Below are positions 9,142 to 17,499 of a stretch of DNA of 64,000 nucleotides, piece by piece (positions within the stretch are counted from its first letter, which is position 1; each line of letters starts with the position of its first letter). The translations under genes were made by a program, and so were the position numbers. Source of the stretch: Streptomyces purpureus (GTDB taxonomy: Bacteria; Actinomycetota; Actinomycetes; Streptomycetales; Streptomycetaceae). Under the pieces are notes generated by a model, which saw only the letters and a list, made by a program, of their open reading frames with translations, had not been told where the DNA came from and did no database searches. The DNA is taken from contig NZ_BMQQ01000018.1 of NCBI RefSeq assembly GCF_014648195.1, forward strand, positions 79,818 to 143,817, in the 5' to 3' direction.

Positions 9142-9798
9142 GTGCCCGCCACCCCGTACGCCTTGAGCGTGCGTGACGTACACAAGGCCTACCGTTCGCG
9201 CCGCGTGCTGAGAGGTGTCTCGTTGCACCTCGAGCCCGGCACCCTGGCAGGAGTCGTGGGGGAGAACGGTTCCGGCAAGAGCACCTTGCTGCGCGTGCTG
9301 TGCGGGCAGATCGCCGCCGACGCGGGAGAGGTGAAGCGCCGTGGCTCGCTGGGGTACTGCCCGCAGGAGGCGGTGCTCAACGACGCGCTCACCGTCGACC
9401 AGCACCTGCGGTGGTTCCGGACGGCCTACCGCCTGGACGGAACCGGCCGCGCCGAGGAGCTGCTGGAAGAGCTGCACTTCGCCGAGTACCGGCACACACG
9501 GGTGGAGGAGCTCAGCGGAGGCACCCGGCAGAAACTGAACCTGACCCTGGCGCTCCTGCACGACCCGCACGTGCTGCTCCTCGACGAGCCGTACCAGGGC
9601 TTCGACTGGGAGACGTACCTGCGGTTCTGGGAGGTCGCCGCCCGGCTGCGCGACCGGGGCCGCTGTGTCCTCGTCGTGTCGCACATGGCCTGGGACGCCG
9701 ACCGCCTCGACGTCCTCCACCGGCTGCGGGACGGCGTGGCGACGCCCTGGAACGCGGAAGGCCAACCGGTCGACGCGCCGCGCGGGGCCGTACGGTGA
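9142..9798 (+). CDS. ABC transporter ATP-binding protein
   Basis: 218 aa nucleotide-binding domain from GTG 9142. Walker A is GENGSGKST (near residue 40), the Q-loop is YCPQEAV, the signature is ELSGGTRQK and Walker B is HVLLLDEPYQG. It is short for the class and stops soon after the H-loop (VVSHMAWDADR), so it depends on a separate permease. The downstream permease starts inside its stop codon (GTGA), a translational coupling arrangement. AGAGAGGA about ten bases upstream is a good ribosome-binding site. Confidence 0.93.
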   Translation: MPATPYALSVRDVHKAYRSRRVLRGVSLHLEPGTLAGVVGENGSGKSTLLRVLCGQIAADAGEVKRRGSLGYCPQEAVLNDALTVDQHLRWFRTAYRLDGTGRAEELLEELHFAEYRHTRVEELSGGTRQKLNLTLALLHDPHVLLLDEPYQGFDWETYLRFWEVAARLRDRGRCVLVVSHMAWDADRLDVLHRLRDGVATPWNAEGQPVDAPRGAVR

Positions 9799-10595
9799 GC
9801 CGCGCATGGGAGGCGTTCCGCACCGGCGCCGGCTTCGCGCTCCTGGAACACGCCCGCAACCGTCTGGCTCTCGTCCTGGTCGTCGCCTACATCCCCGTCT
9901 GGCTGACGCTGGAGCACTGGTTCGTCACCCCTGCTCCCGCGCGCTTCCTGCTGCGTGCGGACGGGCAGACCGTCACCGTCAACGGCAACCACCTGACGAT
10001 GGTGTCCGGGGCCGTCAACACGGTGACGCTCATCGTCGGGTTCATGATGTTCATGACGACCTTCAAGGCTCTCGCCTTCGACCGCAGACTCGCGCTCGCC
10101 GGATACCCGCGTAGCTGCCTGCTGCTGAGCAAGGTCATCGCGATGACGGTCGCCTCCGCGCTCATCGCGGCGTACGCCACGGTCGTGGTGTGCTGGTACT
10201 GGGATCCGGTCCGGCCCGCACTCCTCGCGCTCGGCCTGTTCACCGCCGCCGTGAGCTACGGCGGCATCGGCATCCTGCTCGGCGCGTTCCTCCGCAACGA
10301 ACTGGCCGGTCTCTTCGTCATCATCATGGCCAGCCTGCTCGACACCATGCTGCAGAACCCCATGAGCAACACGGGCGGCGACAAGCAGGGCCTCCAGCTC
10401 CTTCCCGGGTACGGACCCACACAGGTCGCGGTCGCCGGCGGCTTCACCTCCTCGGTCACTCCGTACGGTCATCTGCTGCTCGGCCCCGCCTGGTTCCTCG
10501 CCATGTGGCTGTTCGGCGCGGCCGCGTTCGTCGCCCGGACCCGCAGCCACCTTCCCGCGACCAACGACCCATTGCCGACAGAGAGTGCCGCGTGA
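9795..10595 (+). CDS. ABC transporter permease (ABC-2-like)
   Basis: 266 aa from GTG 9795, overlapping the preceding stop codon by four bases. It has about six transmembrane segments, with a loop between TM1 (LALVLVVAYIPVWLTL) and TM2 that carries FVTPAPARFLLRADGQTVTV. The sequence is otherwise not highly conserved. The arrangement with the ATPase suggests a half-transporter exporter acting on something made or bound by the flanking prenyl synthase and SRPBCC proteins; that link is inference from the operon. Confidence 0.82.
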   Translation: MSRAWEAFRTGAGFALLEHARNRLALVLVVAYIPVWLTLEHWFVTPAPARFLLRADGQTVTVNGNHLTMVSGAVNTVTLIVGFMMFMTTFKALAFDRRLALAGYPRSCLLLSKVIAMTVASALIAAYATVVVCWYWDPVRPALLALGLFTAAVSYGGIGILLGAFLRNELAGLFVIIMASLLDTMLQNPMSNTGGDKQGLQLLPGYGPTQVAVAGGFTSSVTPYGHLLLGPAWFLAMWLFGAAAFVARTRSHLPATNDPLPTESAA

Positions 10596-11044
10596 ACCGC
10601 CATGACATCCGATTCACCGGCGCCTGGCGAGCACCGCTCGCGCCGGACGCCGTGTACGCGAAGCTCGCCGACGTCGGGGCCTATCCCTCCTGGTGGCCGG
10701 CCTTCCGCTCGGTGCGGCAGACCGGAGAACGCGAATGCGAATTCGTCATCGGCTCCCTGCTGCCCTACGAGCTGACAGCCCGGCTGACGCCGGTCGTGGA
10801 GGACCCCGTCGCCCGCGTTCTGGAGGCGGCGGTGGACGGTGACATCGCGGGAAGCGTCCGCTGGGCCGTGGAACCCGACGAACACGACGGTTGCCTGGCC
10901 CGCTTCACCGAGCACGTCACCGTGCGCCGGCCCGCGCTACGCCGCTGGATGCCCCTGGCACGGCCCTTCTTCCACCTCAACCACGCCCTGGCCATGCGGT
11001 CCGGCCGGCTTGGCCTGACCGCCTGGGCGGCCCAGGCGCGGTAG
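10592..11044 (+). CDS. SRPBCC (START/Bet v1-like) protein
   Basis: 150 aa from GTG 10592, again in a GTGA overlap with the permease. The N-terminal FTGAWRAPLAPDAVYAKLAD and the PSWWPAFRSVR segment are typical of polyketide cyclase/dehydrase-like SRPBCC proteins, which bind hydrophobic ligands in a deep cavity. The C-terminal HALAMRSGRLGLTAW helix completes the fold. In this operon it could carry or present an isoprenoid to the transporter; no catalytic residues are recognisable. Confidence 0.82.
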   Translation: MNRHDIRFTGAWRAPLAPDAVYAKLADVGAYPSWWPAFRSVRQTGERECEFVIGSLLPYELTARLTPVVEDPVARVLEAAVDGDIAGSVRWAVEPDEHDGCLARFTEHVTVRRPALRRWMPLARPFFHLNHALAMRSGRLGLTAWAAQAR

Positions 11045-11158
11045 TCCCGCACCGCCGCCTCACGTGATCTCGGTCTTGCCCGGGCTCAGCGGCCCGCCTA
11101 CGCTCGGACCGTTTTGGTGCCAAGTGATTGCTCGATCCCGGGACAGTGAGGCGGCTTC

Positions 11159-11845
11159 ATGCCTGGATGGATGGACTTGGCGTACACCACGGCCGGCGGT
11201 GTCGTCGGCGCCGTGGTGACCAACTACCTGTCCAGGAACCAGGAACGCCGGCAGCTGCGAGCAGCGGTCATGCAACAGCTCCTCCGCGTCGCAGCGGTGC
11301 GCGACCGGATCAGCGACATCGTGCCGAGCCAGAGGGAGAGCCCGTCGCGGCACACAACTGGGTTACGACTGCTTGCCACGGCGCGCTTCGGCGTCACGGC
11401 GGTCCTGGAGGACGGCGATGACGCCGAGCATGCCCAGCGGGAAGCGATCTCGGATCTGGTGGTGGCCGCGCTCTCGGCCGGCGTACCCCGCAGGGTGTTG
11501 GACTTCGCCGCAGGCGGCGAGGAACGTGCCTTGCAGTGCGAGGTCATCAGAGTGATCGATCTCCGCCTGGGCGGTGTCCTGGGTGATTCGCTCGAAGAAC
11601 TCATGACGCGGTGCGAGGAATATCGGCAGGCGACGGCCCAACTCCTGCTCCGGACGCTGTGGCACCCCTGGCAGACGCGGTGGTGGAGGCGCGTGCGCCT
11701 TCGCGCGTTGCGTCAAGAGGTCGCCGCACTCCACCGCGGACAAGAAGCGGCGATGTCCGTGCTGGCTCAGCCGGAGCACCTCGATGCCCTCGCCGAGCGC
11801 CCAGGCGGTGTCCGGCGGATCACGCGACCGTCGGACGGCCTCTGA
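11159..11845 (+). CDS. Hypothetical protein with N-terminal membrane segment
   Basis: 228 aa; GAGGCGG six bases before ATG 11159 supports the start. A short hydrophobic N-terminus (LAYTTAGGVVGAVVTNYL, residues about 6-23) anchors a helical cytoplasmic domain rich in Arg, Glu and Leu with coiled-coil character (YLSRNQERRQLRAAVMQQLL). Near residue 170, LWHPWQTRWWRRVRLRAL is strongly basic and aromatic and could be membrane-proximal. I do not recognise a family. It ends 26 bases inside the 3' end of the convergent next gene. Confidence 0.6.
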   Translation: MPGWMDLAYTTAGGVVGAVVTNYLSRNQERRQLRAAVMQQLLRVAAVRDRISDIVPSQRESPSRHTTGLRLLATARFGVTAVLEDGDDAEHAQREAISDLVVAALSAGVPRRVLDFAAGGEERALQCEVIRVIDLRLGGVLGDSLEELMTRCEEYRQATAQLLLRTLWHPWQTRWWRRVRLRALRQEVAALHRGQEAAMSVLAQPEHLDALAERPGGVRRITRPSDGL

Positions 11846-12422
11846 CCTGTCTGATCAGGTCCGGTTCTCCAAGGCCGGCGCGATTGATCCGTCCCCGGCC
11901 TCGGACAACGCCTTCTGCGGCGAGCCGCTCCCGCAGCCCACGGGGCGCGTACCTGTCTTCGAAGCTCTCGGTAAGACCTCGGCCCGTATCGGCGAACTCG
12001 AAGCGGCCCGCGTAGGTCCTTCCCGCGTGCTGCCATTCGCAGCGGATCAGAGGTCGCGCGAGGATCGCCTCGAACCAGGCAGCCGTCCGTACTGCCAGCT
12101 CTGTCGGATTTCCGGTGGCCGTGAAGGTGAACTCGGTCGCCTCCTCGGGCAGTGAGAAGTGCTGGTTGTGGAGCTTGTCCGCGTGGATGGCGGATCCGTC
12201 GAAGTGGGCGCCCACCGTCAGGACTGCCTGGTTGCGTTGCGGATCGACGATGTCCAGCCAGACGATCAGCTCGTGGTCGGAGGCGTTCGCCGGGGGTGCC
12301 ACGACCGTGTCGAGAGGGTCGATCAGCCAGGAGCTCGCACGTTCGGCGAGGACTTCCACGAACGCGCGTTGCGCGACGTTCAGGTCGTCTTCGTCGTACT
12401 CGAACCAGGGGAAGTCTTCCAT
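11820..12422 (-). CDS. Hypothetical protein, acidic N-terminus
   Basis: 200 aa. It opens MEDFPWFEYDEDDLNVAQRA and continues as an alpha/beta protein with conserved-looking aromatics (FTFTATGNPTELAVRTAAWF, then IRCEWQHAGRTYAGRFEFAD). No signal peptide, membrane segment or catalytic motif is seen. The pattern resembles small Streptomyces proteins of the immunity or unknown-domain type, but I cannot name the family. It overlaps the previous gene tail to tail by 26 bases. Confidence 0.6.
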   Translation of the reverse strand: MEDFPWFEYDEDDLNVAQRAFVEVLAERASSWLIDPLDTVVAPPANASDHELIVWLDIVDPQRNQAVLTVGAHFDGSAIHADKLHNQHFSLPEEATEFTFTATGNPTELAVRTAAWFEAILARPLIRCEWQHAGRTYAGRFEFADTGRGLTESFEDRYAPRGLRERLAAEGVVRGRGRINRAGLGEPDLIRQVRGRPTVA

Positions 12423-12539
12423 GCCCGCACTCTATGGCGGGGGAGGGCTGACGCGATCGGGAGACGCAAGCGTGAACCGGACAGGCTCATCCGATCAACT
12501 GGCCTGCCCGCCGTCGAGACACGCTTTAGTCTCGGGGCC

Positions 12540-13397
12540 GTGAGCAGCGAAGCGGCAGGTCGCACAGCGGCGGATGCGACGGTGGGCAAGGAAGTGGGTA
12601 CGGAAGCGGGCGCGGGATCGCGATCGGATTCGGTCACGGCGTCGGCCGCGGCCGCGGACACGAGCACGCCTGCGGGGGTGAGGTACCGGCGGGAGGAGTT
12701 GGCCGCCGCGGCCGGGGTGAAGGTGCGGAACCTGCGCTACTACCAGGAGCGGGGACTGCTGCCCGCGCCCCGCCGCGAAGGACGGATCGCCTGGTACTCC
12801 GAGGATCATCTGGCCCGGCTGCGGCTGATCGACGACCTGCTCGGCCGGGGCTACACGGTGAACGGCATCGCCGAGCTGCTGGCCGCCTGGGATCAAGGCG
12901 GAGGTATCGCCCAACTCCTAGGTGTCGAGCGGGAGATGACGAGGGACTGGGTGCAGGAGGAGCCGGTCACGGTCGGTCTCGACGAGCTGCGGGAGATGTT
13001 CGGCCCGGCGGCGACGCCGCGGGACACCCGGCGGGCGGCCGAGCTGGAGTACGTACGGGTCGAGGGGGACACCGTCACGTTCCCGAGCCGGCGGTTGCTG
13101 GAGGTGACCCAGACGCTGGTGCGGCTGGGGGTGCCGCTGGCGGAGATCCTGGACGCGGGAGAATTCGTACAGATCCAGGCGGCGGCGCTCGCGGACCGGT
13201 TCGTCGGCCTCTTCCGGAGGCATGTGATCGGGCCGGAAGGGCTGGAGCGACTTTCGGCCGCCCAGTTGGATCACGTCGCCCAGGCGGCAGGGGCACTGCG
13301 TCCGGTGGCGGGCGACGTCGTGGCCGCGGAATTCGCCCGTGCGATGGCTCGCCGGGTGGAAGCGGAAGTCGCCGCTCTGCTGCGTACGGAGCAGTAG
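12540..13397 (+). CDS. MerR-family transcriptional regulator
   Basis: About 285 aa from GTG 12540. A 45-residue Ala/Thr/Ser-rich leader precedes the MerR winged helix (YRREELAAAAGVKVRNLRYY, then QERGLLPAPRREGRIAWYSE), which ends with LRLIDDLLGRGYTVNGIAEL. The C-terminal half is a helical effector domain without clustered Cys, so it is not a metal sensor. No gene lies close enough to be an obvious target; the next gene starts 169 bases downstream. A start nearer the HTH is possible. Confidence 0.85.
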   Translation: MSSEAAGRTAADATVGKEVGTEAGAGSRSDSVTASAAAADTSTPAGVRYRREELAAAAGVKVRNLRYYQERGLLPAPRREGRIAWYSEDHLARLRLIDDLLGRGYTVNGIAELLAAWDQGGGIAQLLGVEREMTRDWVQEEPVTVGLDELREMFGPAATPRDTRRAAELEYVRVEGDTVTFPSRRLLEVTQTLVRLGVPLAEILDAGEFVQIQAAALADRFVGLFRRHVIGPEGLERLSAAQLDHVAQAAGALRPVAGDVVAAEFARAMARRVEAEVAALLRTEQ

Positions 13398-13566
13398 GGA
13401 TTGGCCGAAAGGGGGCAGTCCCGCAACCTTGCCAACCGCTATTGGCACTCTTACATTCAACTCCACGGTCATACCGGCGAGTAACGATCTCGGCCGCCGC
13501 GGAGGCGCCGGTGCCGACCGCTTCGCACTCCACCGCACCCCACCCACCCACGTGAGGGGATCCGAT

Positions 13567-14175
13567 ATGGAGCACGACTTAGACGACGGCAAAGTCAGAT
13601 GGCGGCGCTTCGCCGTTCTGACGGTTCCGGCCGTCGCCCTGACGGCAGGCCTGGGCATCGCGCTGGCCCAGGGAGCGCTGGCCGCCTCCTTCGCCGTATC
13701 GGGCCAGCAGTTCAAGGTCTCCGCCAAGAGTCTGACCGGTGAGGGCTTCGTCCAGTACGGCAGCGTGGACGTCAACGCCCGCGACGAACTCATCCCCGTG
13801 GCCGTCACGGCCATCAAGAAGGCGGAGCTGAACAGCCTCTGCCAGTCGGTGGTCACCTCGCTGCCGGTGATCGGCGACATCTCGCTCAACCTGACGGCCG
13901 GAAAGAAGACCCCGGTCGAGGCGACGAACCTCTTCGTCGACGCCACCCAGCTCTCCGGCAACGCCAGCTTCACGAACATCGAGATCGGCCGCGACGCCTC
14001 CACCCTGGACAAGGGACCGGACGGTGCTCAGGGGATGCAGGACCTCTTCTCCCAGCAGGCCGACACCGTGAAGATCACCGATCTGAAGCAGACCGCGTGG
14101 GCCACCAACGCCGGCACCTTCACGCTCTCCGGCCTCGATCTGAAGATCAGCAAGGGCACGAAGGAATGCTTCTGA
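13567..14175 (+). CDS. DUF6230-family secreted/membrane protein
   Basis: 202 aa. After a charged N-terminus (MEHDLDDGKVRWRR) comes one hydrophobic segment (FAVLTVPAVALTAGLGIALA, near residues 15-34) and an extracytoplasmic domain with beta-rich repeats (FAVSGQQFKVSAKSLTGEGF). It matches the Streptomyces family long mis-named cholesterol esterase, now DUF6230. Ten bases of overlap with the DUF6114 gene and a secreted protein just downstream form a conserved Streptomyces trio. TGAGGGGA precedes ATG 13567. Function unknown. Confidence 0.85.
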   Translation: MEHDLDDGKVRWRRFAVLTVPAVALTAGLGIALAQGALAASFAVSGQQFKVSAKSLTGEGFVQYGSVDVNARDELIPVAVTAIKKAELNSLCQSVVTSLPVIGDISLNLTAGKKTPVEATNLFVDATQLSGNASFTNIEIGRDASTLDKGPDGAQGMQDLFSQQADTVKITDLKQTAWATNAGTFTLSGLDLKISKGTKECF

Positions 14176-14708
14176 CCTCCGTACGGACGCGGTTCCGGCG
14201 GTGGCGTCGGTCCCGGCCGTTCTGGGGCGGACTCTTCGCCGTGATCGCCGGGGCCGAGATCTGCGTCCTGCCGCTCGCGCCTCTGAAGGTCATGCTCACC
14301 CAGGGCGTGGCCGGGATCCCGTCCGTCCTCATGGGGCTGGTGATGATCCTGCTCGGCCTGTCCGTATGGTTCGCCCCGCACTACCGGGCACTCGCCGGGA
14401 TCGTCACCACTCTCATCGCCACCGCCGCGCTGGTGCTGTCGAACCTCGGTGGCTTCCTCATCGGGACACTGCTGGGCATTCTCGGCGGCGGCCTCATGTT
14501 CGCCTGGCAGCCGGGCGCCCGCAGGGCCCGTAGGGACGGGTCCCGTACATCCGACGGGTCCGGTACGGCCGGCGGGTCCAGTGCACCCGACGGGTCCGGT
14601 ACGGCCGACGAAGCCGGCGAGACCGGCGGGGCGGCCGGGACCTCTGTGGTCAAGGCCTCGGCGGCCGAGGCGGCCCGTCTGCCCGAGAGCTCCGATCGCT
14701 CAGCCTGA
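14166..14708 (+). CDS. DUF6114-family membrane protein
   Basis: 180 aa from ATG 14166, inside the end of the DUF6230 gene. Three to four transmembrane helices occupy residues about 18-118 (FWGGLFAVIAGAEICVLPLA, then ITTLIATAAL-like and FLIGTLLGILGGGLMFAW segments). The cytoplasmic tail is low complexity, with repeated SDGSG/TADG-type units and a final AAEAARLPESSD. It co-occurs with DUF6230 genes, suggesting that the two proteins work together at the membrane. No enzymatic motif is visible. Confidence 0.85.
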   Translation: MLLTSVRTRFRRWRRSRPFWGGLFAVIAGAEICVLPLAPLKVMLTQGVAGIPSVLMGLVMILLGLSVWFAPHYRALAGIVTTLIATAALVLSNLGGFLIGTLLGILGGGLMFAWQPGARRARRDGSRTSDGSGTAGGSSAPDGSGTADEAGETGGAAGTSVVKASAAEAARLPESSDRSA

Positions 14709-14818
14709 TCGGGCGCCCTGAATCAACCCGGTGTCGTCCGGACGGCAGCCGTACGACACCGCCCAGCACCGTCCCCCTCACCCCCACCCCCGCTCCACCA
14801 TCCCCATGGAGAGTTGCC

Positions 14819-15469
14819 ATGAGCCGAACATCTTCTTCGCTCGTCCTCGGGCTGCTCGCAGCCGGCGCGCTGACCCTGGGCTCCGCGTCCGCCACCGCCG
14901 CGCCCTTACCCCTGGCGGGCCCGACCACGGTCACTCCGGCCGGTCACGGCTTCAAGGCCACGCTCACCGGCAAGGCCACCCTCAAGGCCGGCTCGGTCAC
15001 CGTGACCTGCACGGTCTCCGTGGCCACCGGCACCGTCCCGGCCGCCCCCGGGAACCACAACCCCGCCGGGCCGGTCTCCTCACCGATCTCCGCCCCGACC
15101 TACAGCTCCTGCACTTCGAGCATGCCCGGCGTCACCCCGACCGTGACCACCAGCGGCGCCTGGGCGGTGTCCATGCAGCACGGCAGCCCCATCACCGCGA
15201 CCATGTCCGTTCCCGCGGGCGGCCTCAAGGTGACCACCTCGGGCCTGGCCTCGTGTACGGTCGTCGCCGCTCCCACGGGCGCGGCCAGCGTTCCGGGCAC
15301 CTGGGTCAACGGCGCCCCGTCGTCCCTGACCTTCACCAACGCCTCGGTCCCGGTCAAGGTCACCGGCGGGTTCGGCTGCCCGACCAGTGCGACGACCTCC
15401 ACCTTCAACGCCGTATACAACGTGGCCGACACCACGGACCCGGCCCAGCAGATCACCGTCACCCCGTAA
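14819..15469 (+). CDS. Secreted beta-rich hypothetical protein
   Basis: 216 aa with a Sec signal peptide (MSRTSSSLVLGLLAAGALTL, cleavage likely after SASATAA near residue 28). The mature part is Thr/Ser/Pro/Gly-rich beta sequence with six Cys in positions suggesting disulfides (VTCTVSVATG, YSSCTSSMPG, LASCTVVAAP, GFGCPTSA). GGAGAG six bases before ATG 14819 is a good ribosome-binding site. It follows the DUF6230/DUF6114 pair in the same orientation, as in many streptomycetes. Function unknown; spore-wall or surface location is a guess. Confidence 0.8.
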   Translation: MSRTSSSLVLGLLAAGALTLGSASATAAPLPLAGPTTVTPAGHGFKATLTGKATLKAGSVTVTCTVSVATGTVPAAPGNHNPAGPVSSPISAPTYSSCTSSMPGVTPTVTTSGAWAVSMQHGSPITATMSVPAGGLKVTTSGLASCTVVAAPTGAASVPGTWVNGAPSSLTFTNASVPVKVTGGFGCPTSATTSTFNAVYNVADTTDPAQQITVTP

Positions 15470-15497
15470 ACCGCACCCGTCCCGCACCCGTCTCACC

Positions 15498-15531
15498 CCG
15501 TCCCGCGCGCCGGTGGGGCGGGGCGGGACGG
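15498..15531 (+). terminator. GC-rich stem-loop after the secreted-protein gene
   Basis: CCGTCCCG at 15498 pairs with CGGGACGG at 15524. There is no T-tract, as is usual in Streptomyces. It separates the secreted-protein gene from the ABC-F leader region. Confidence 0.5.
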
Positions 15532-15576
15532 CGCCCACGGGCGCATCGCCGAAGTTCGTGAAGTAAACCACTAGAG

Positions 15577-15607
15577 ACGAGACGAATCGTCTTGCTATAG
15601 TCGGGGC
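15577..15607 (+). promoter_or_regulatory. Promoter and palindrome for ABC-F leader transcript
   Basis: TATAGT at 15596-15601 is a strong -10 box. Just upstream AGACGA-A-TCGTCT is a 13-bp palindrome that could be an operator. The spacing predicts transcription starting at or within one base of ATG 15608, so the transcript would be leaderless. Confidence 0.6.
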
Positions 15608-15631
15608 ATGGCTTTCTTCTACTTTCTCTGA
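15608..15631 (+). CDS. Seven-codon leader peptide (MAFFYFL) of ABC-F gene
   Basis: An ATG six bases after the -10 box opens a seven-codon frame, Met-Ala-Phe-Phe-Tyr-Phe-Leu, then TGA, 66 bases before the ABC-F gene. Short hydrophobic upstream peptides are the known sensors of antibiotic-stalled ribosomes that induce ABC-F and erm genes. No alternative terminator hairpin is obvious in the 66-base spacer, so whether attenuation is by transcription or translation is not settled. Confidence 0.6.
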   Translation: MAFFYFL

Positions 15632-15697
15632 GTCCGGGCACGGCCCACGCCGCCGTTTCTGCTGTCCGTAGACACTTCGCATACCCAGGGAAAGTCC

Positions 15698-17356
15698 ATG
15701 CGCGAACGCGCCCATACCGCTGTGCCCACTGCCGTCGCCCAGCTGTCCGTCAAGGACGTCACCAAGTCGTACGGCACCCGGACCGTCCTCGACCAGGTCT
15801 CCTTCACCGTCCGACCGGGCGAGAGGGCCGCCGTCATCGGCGAGAACGGCTCCGGCAAGTCCACTCTGCTGCGGCTGCTCGCCGCCGTCGAGGCGCCTGA
15901 CGCCGGAGAGATCACCGTCAGCTTCCCCGGCGGCACCGGCCACCTCGCCCAGACCCTCGACCTCGACCCGGACTGCACCGTGCAGGACGCCGTCGACCTC
16001 GCCCTCACCGAACTGCGCGACATGGAACGCCGACTGCGCGCGGCGGAGGAGTGCCTCGGCGAGGCGTCCGAGGAGGAGCTCGCCGCGTACGGCGAGCTGC
16101 TGACCGCGTACGAAGAGCGCGGCGGATATGAGGCGGACGCCCGCGTCGACGCCGCCACGCACGGGCTCGGGCTCGCCGGGATCACCCGCGACCGCGTCCT
16201 CGGATCGCTCTCCGGCGGCGAACAGTCGCGGCTCGCGCTCGCCTGTGTCCTGGCCGCCGCCCCCGAACTGCTGCTCCTCGACGAGCCGACGAACCACCTC
16301 GACGCGGCGGCCGTGCACTGGCTCGAAGAGCACCTGCGCGCACACCGCGGCACCGTCGTCGCGGTCACCCACGACCGCGGCTTCCTGGAACGCATCGCCA
16401 CCACGATCCTCGAGGTCGACCGGGACGCGCGTACGGTGCACCGGTACGGGGACGGCTGGGCCGGCTACCGCGCCGCGAAGGCCGCCGCCCGCCGCCGGGC
16501 CGAGCTGGACCACGCGGACTGGCTGGAGGCGGTGGCCCGTACCGAGGACCTTCTCGAAGCCGCCGGCAAGCGCCTGGCCACCACCGGCAAGGACCCGGGG
16601 CAGGGCTTCGGCAAGCACCGCCGCTCGCACGAGGCGAAGCTCGGCGGGCAGGTACGGGCCGTCCGCGAGCGGCTGGCCCATCTGCGGCGCAACCCGGTGG
16701 CGGCGCCGCCGGTACCGCTGCGGTTCACGGCGGCCCTGTCGGCGACGGACGGCGACCGCCCCGTCGATCGTCCCGTGGAACGCCCGCTCGCCGAGCTCGA
16801 CGGCGTGGCGGTCGGCGAACGGCTGCGGCTGGACGGGCTGCTGACGATCGCGCCGGGGCAGCGCCTGCTGGTCACGGGAGAGAATGGCGCGGGCAAGACG
16901 ACGCTGCTACGCGTCCTGGCGGGCGACCTGGAACCGGACGCGGGCGCGGTACGCCGCCCTGCCCGCATCGGCTACCTGGCGCAGGAGCTGCCCGCGCGCA
17001 CCACGCGGCTCCCGCTGCTCGCCGCCTTCGCGGCCGGGCGACCCGGCCTGCCCGACGAGCACGCCGAACAGCTGCTGTCGCTCGGCCTGTTCCGCGAGGA
17101 GGACCTGCATGTACCGGTCCTGGCGCTGTCCGCGGGGCAGCAGCGGCGGCTGCAGATCGCGAACCTGGTGACCCGCCCCGCGGACCTGCTCGTACTCGAC
17201 GAGCCGACGAACCACGTCGCGCTCGACCTGGTCGAGGACCTGGAGGCGGCGCTGGCGGCGTACCCGGGGGCGGTGGTCGCGGTCTCGCACGACCGCGGCT
17301 TCCGCGAGCGGTTCCCGGGGGAGCGGCTGGAGCTGCGCGACGGCCGCAGGCGCTGA
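15698..17356 (+). CDS. ABC-F ATPase, antibiotic ribosomal-protection type
   Basis: 552 aa with two nucleotide-binding domains and no membrane segments. NBD1 has GENGSGKST (near residue 49), LSGGEQSR and ELLLLDEPTNHLD. NBD2 has GENGAGKTT, LSAGQQRR and DLLVLDEPTNH. The linker at residues about 250-330 is basic and Arg/Ala-rich, as needed to enter the ribosomal E site. Length and layout fit the actinobacterial self-resistance group rather than the housekeeping EttA type. An upstream leader peptide and leaderless promoter point to drug-inducible expression. The drug class cannot be told from the sequence read here. Confidence 0.88.
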   Translation: MRERAHTAVPTAVAQLSVKDVTKSYGTRTVLDQVSFTVRPGERAAVIGENGSGKSTLLRLLAAVEAPDAGEITVSFPGGTGHLAQTLDLDPDCTVQDAVDLALTELRDMERRLRAAEECLGEASEEELAAYGELLTAYEERGGYEADARVDAATHGLGLAGITRDRVLGSLSGGEQSRLALACVLAAAPELLLLDEPTNHLDAAAVHWLEEHLRAHRGTVVAVTHDRGFLERIATTILEVDRDARTVHRYGDGWAGYRAAKAAARRRAELDHADWLEAVARTEDLLEAAGKRLATTGKDPGQGFGKHRRSHEAKLGGQVRAVRERLAHLRRNPVAAPPVPLRFTAALSATDGDRPVDRPVERPLAELDGVAVGERLRLDGLLTIAPGQRLLVTGENGAGKTTLLRVLAGDLEPDAGAVRRPARIGYLAQELPARTTRLPLLAAFAAGRPGLPDEHAEQLLSLGLFREEDLHVPVLALSAGQQRRLQIANLVTRPADLLVLDEPTNHVALDLVEDLEAALAAYPGAVVAVSHDRGFRERFPGERLELRDGRRR

Positions 17357-17406
17357 CCCGACCTGCCCCGCCCCGGCATCCCGGTCAACAGCTAGTGCCG
17401 ATGATC

Positions 17407-17442
17407 TTGGTTGGGTAGGGTGCAGCCTCGGACATCAACCAA
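17407..17442 (+). promoter_or_regulatory. Possible operator/promoter of alpha/beta hydrolase gene
   Basis: TTGGTTG (17407-17413) and CAACCAA (17436-17442) form a perfect seven-base inverted repeat around a possible -10 TAGGGT (17416). It lies about 60 bases before the gene at 17500. The regulator is unknown. Confidence 0.35.
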
Positions 17443-17499
17443 CCGTCTTGCGCGGCGCTTGCGCGAGCGGCGTGAGGCGAGAAGAAGGTGAGTAGACAT

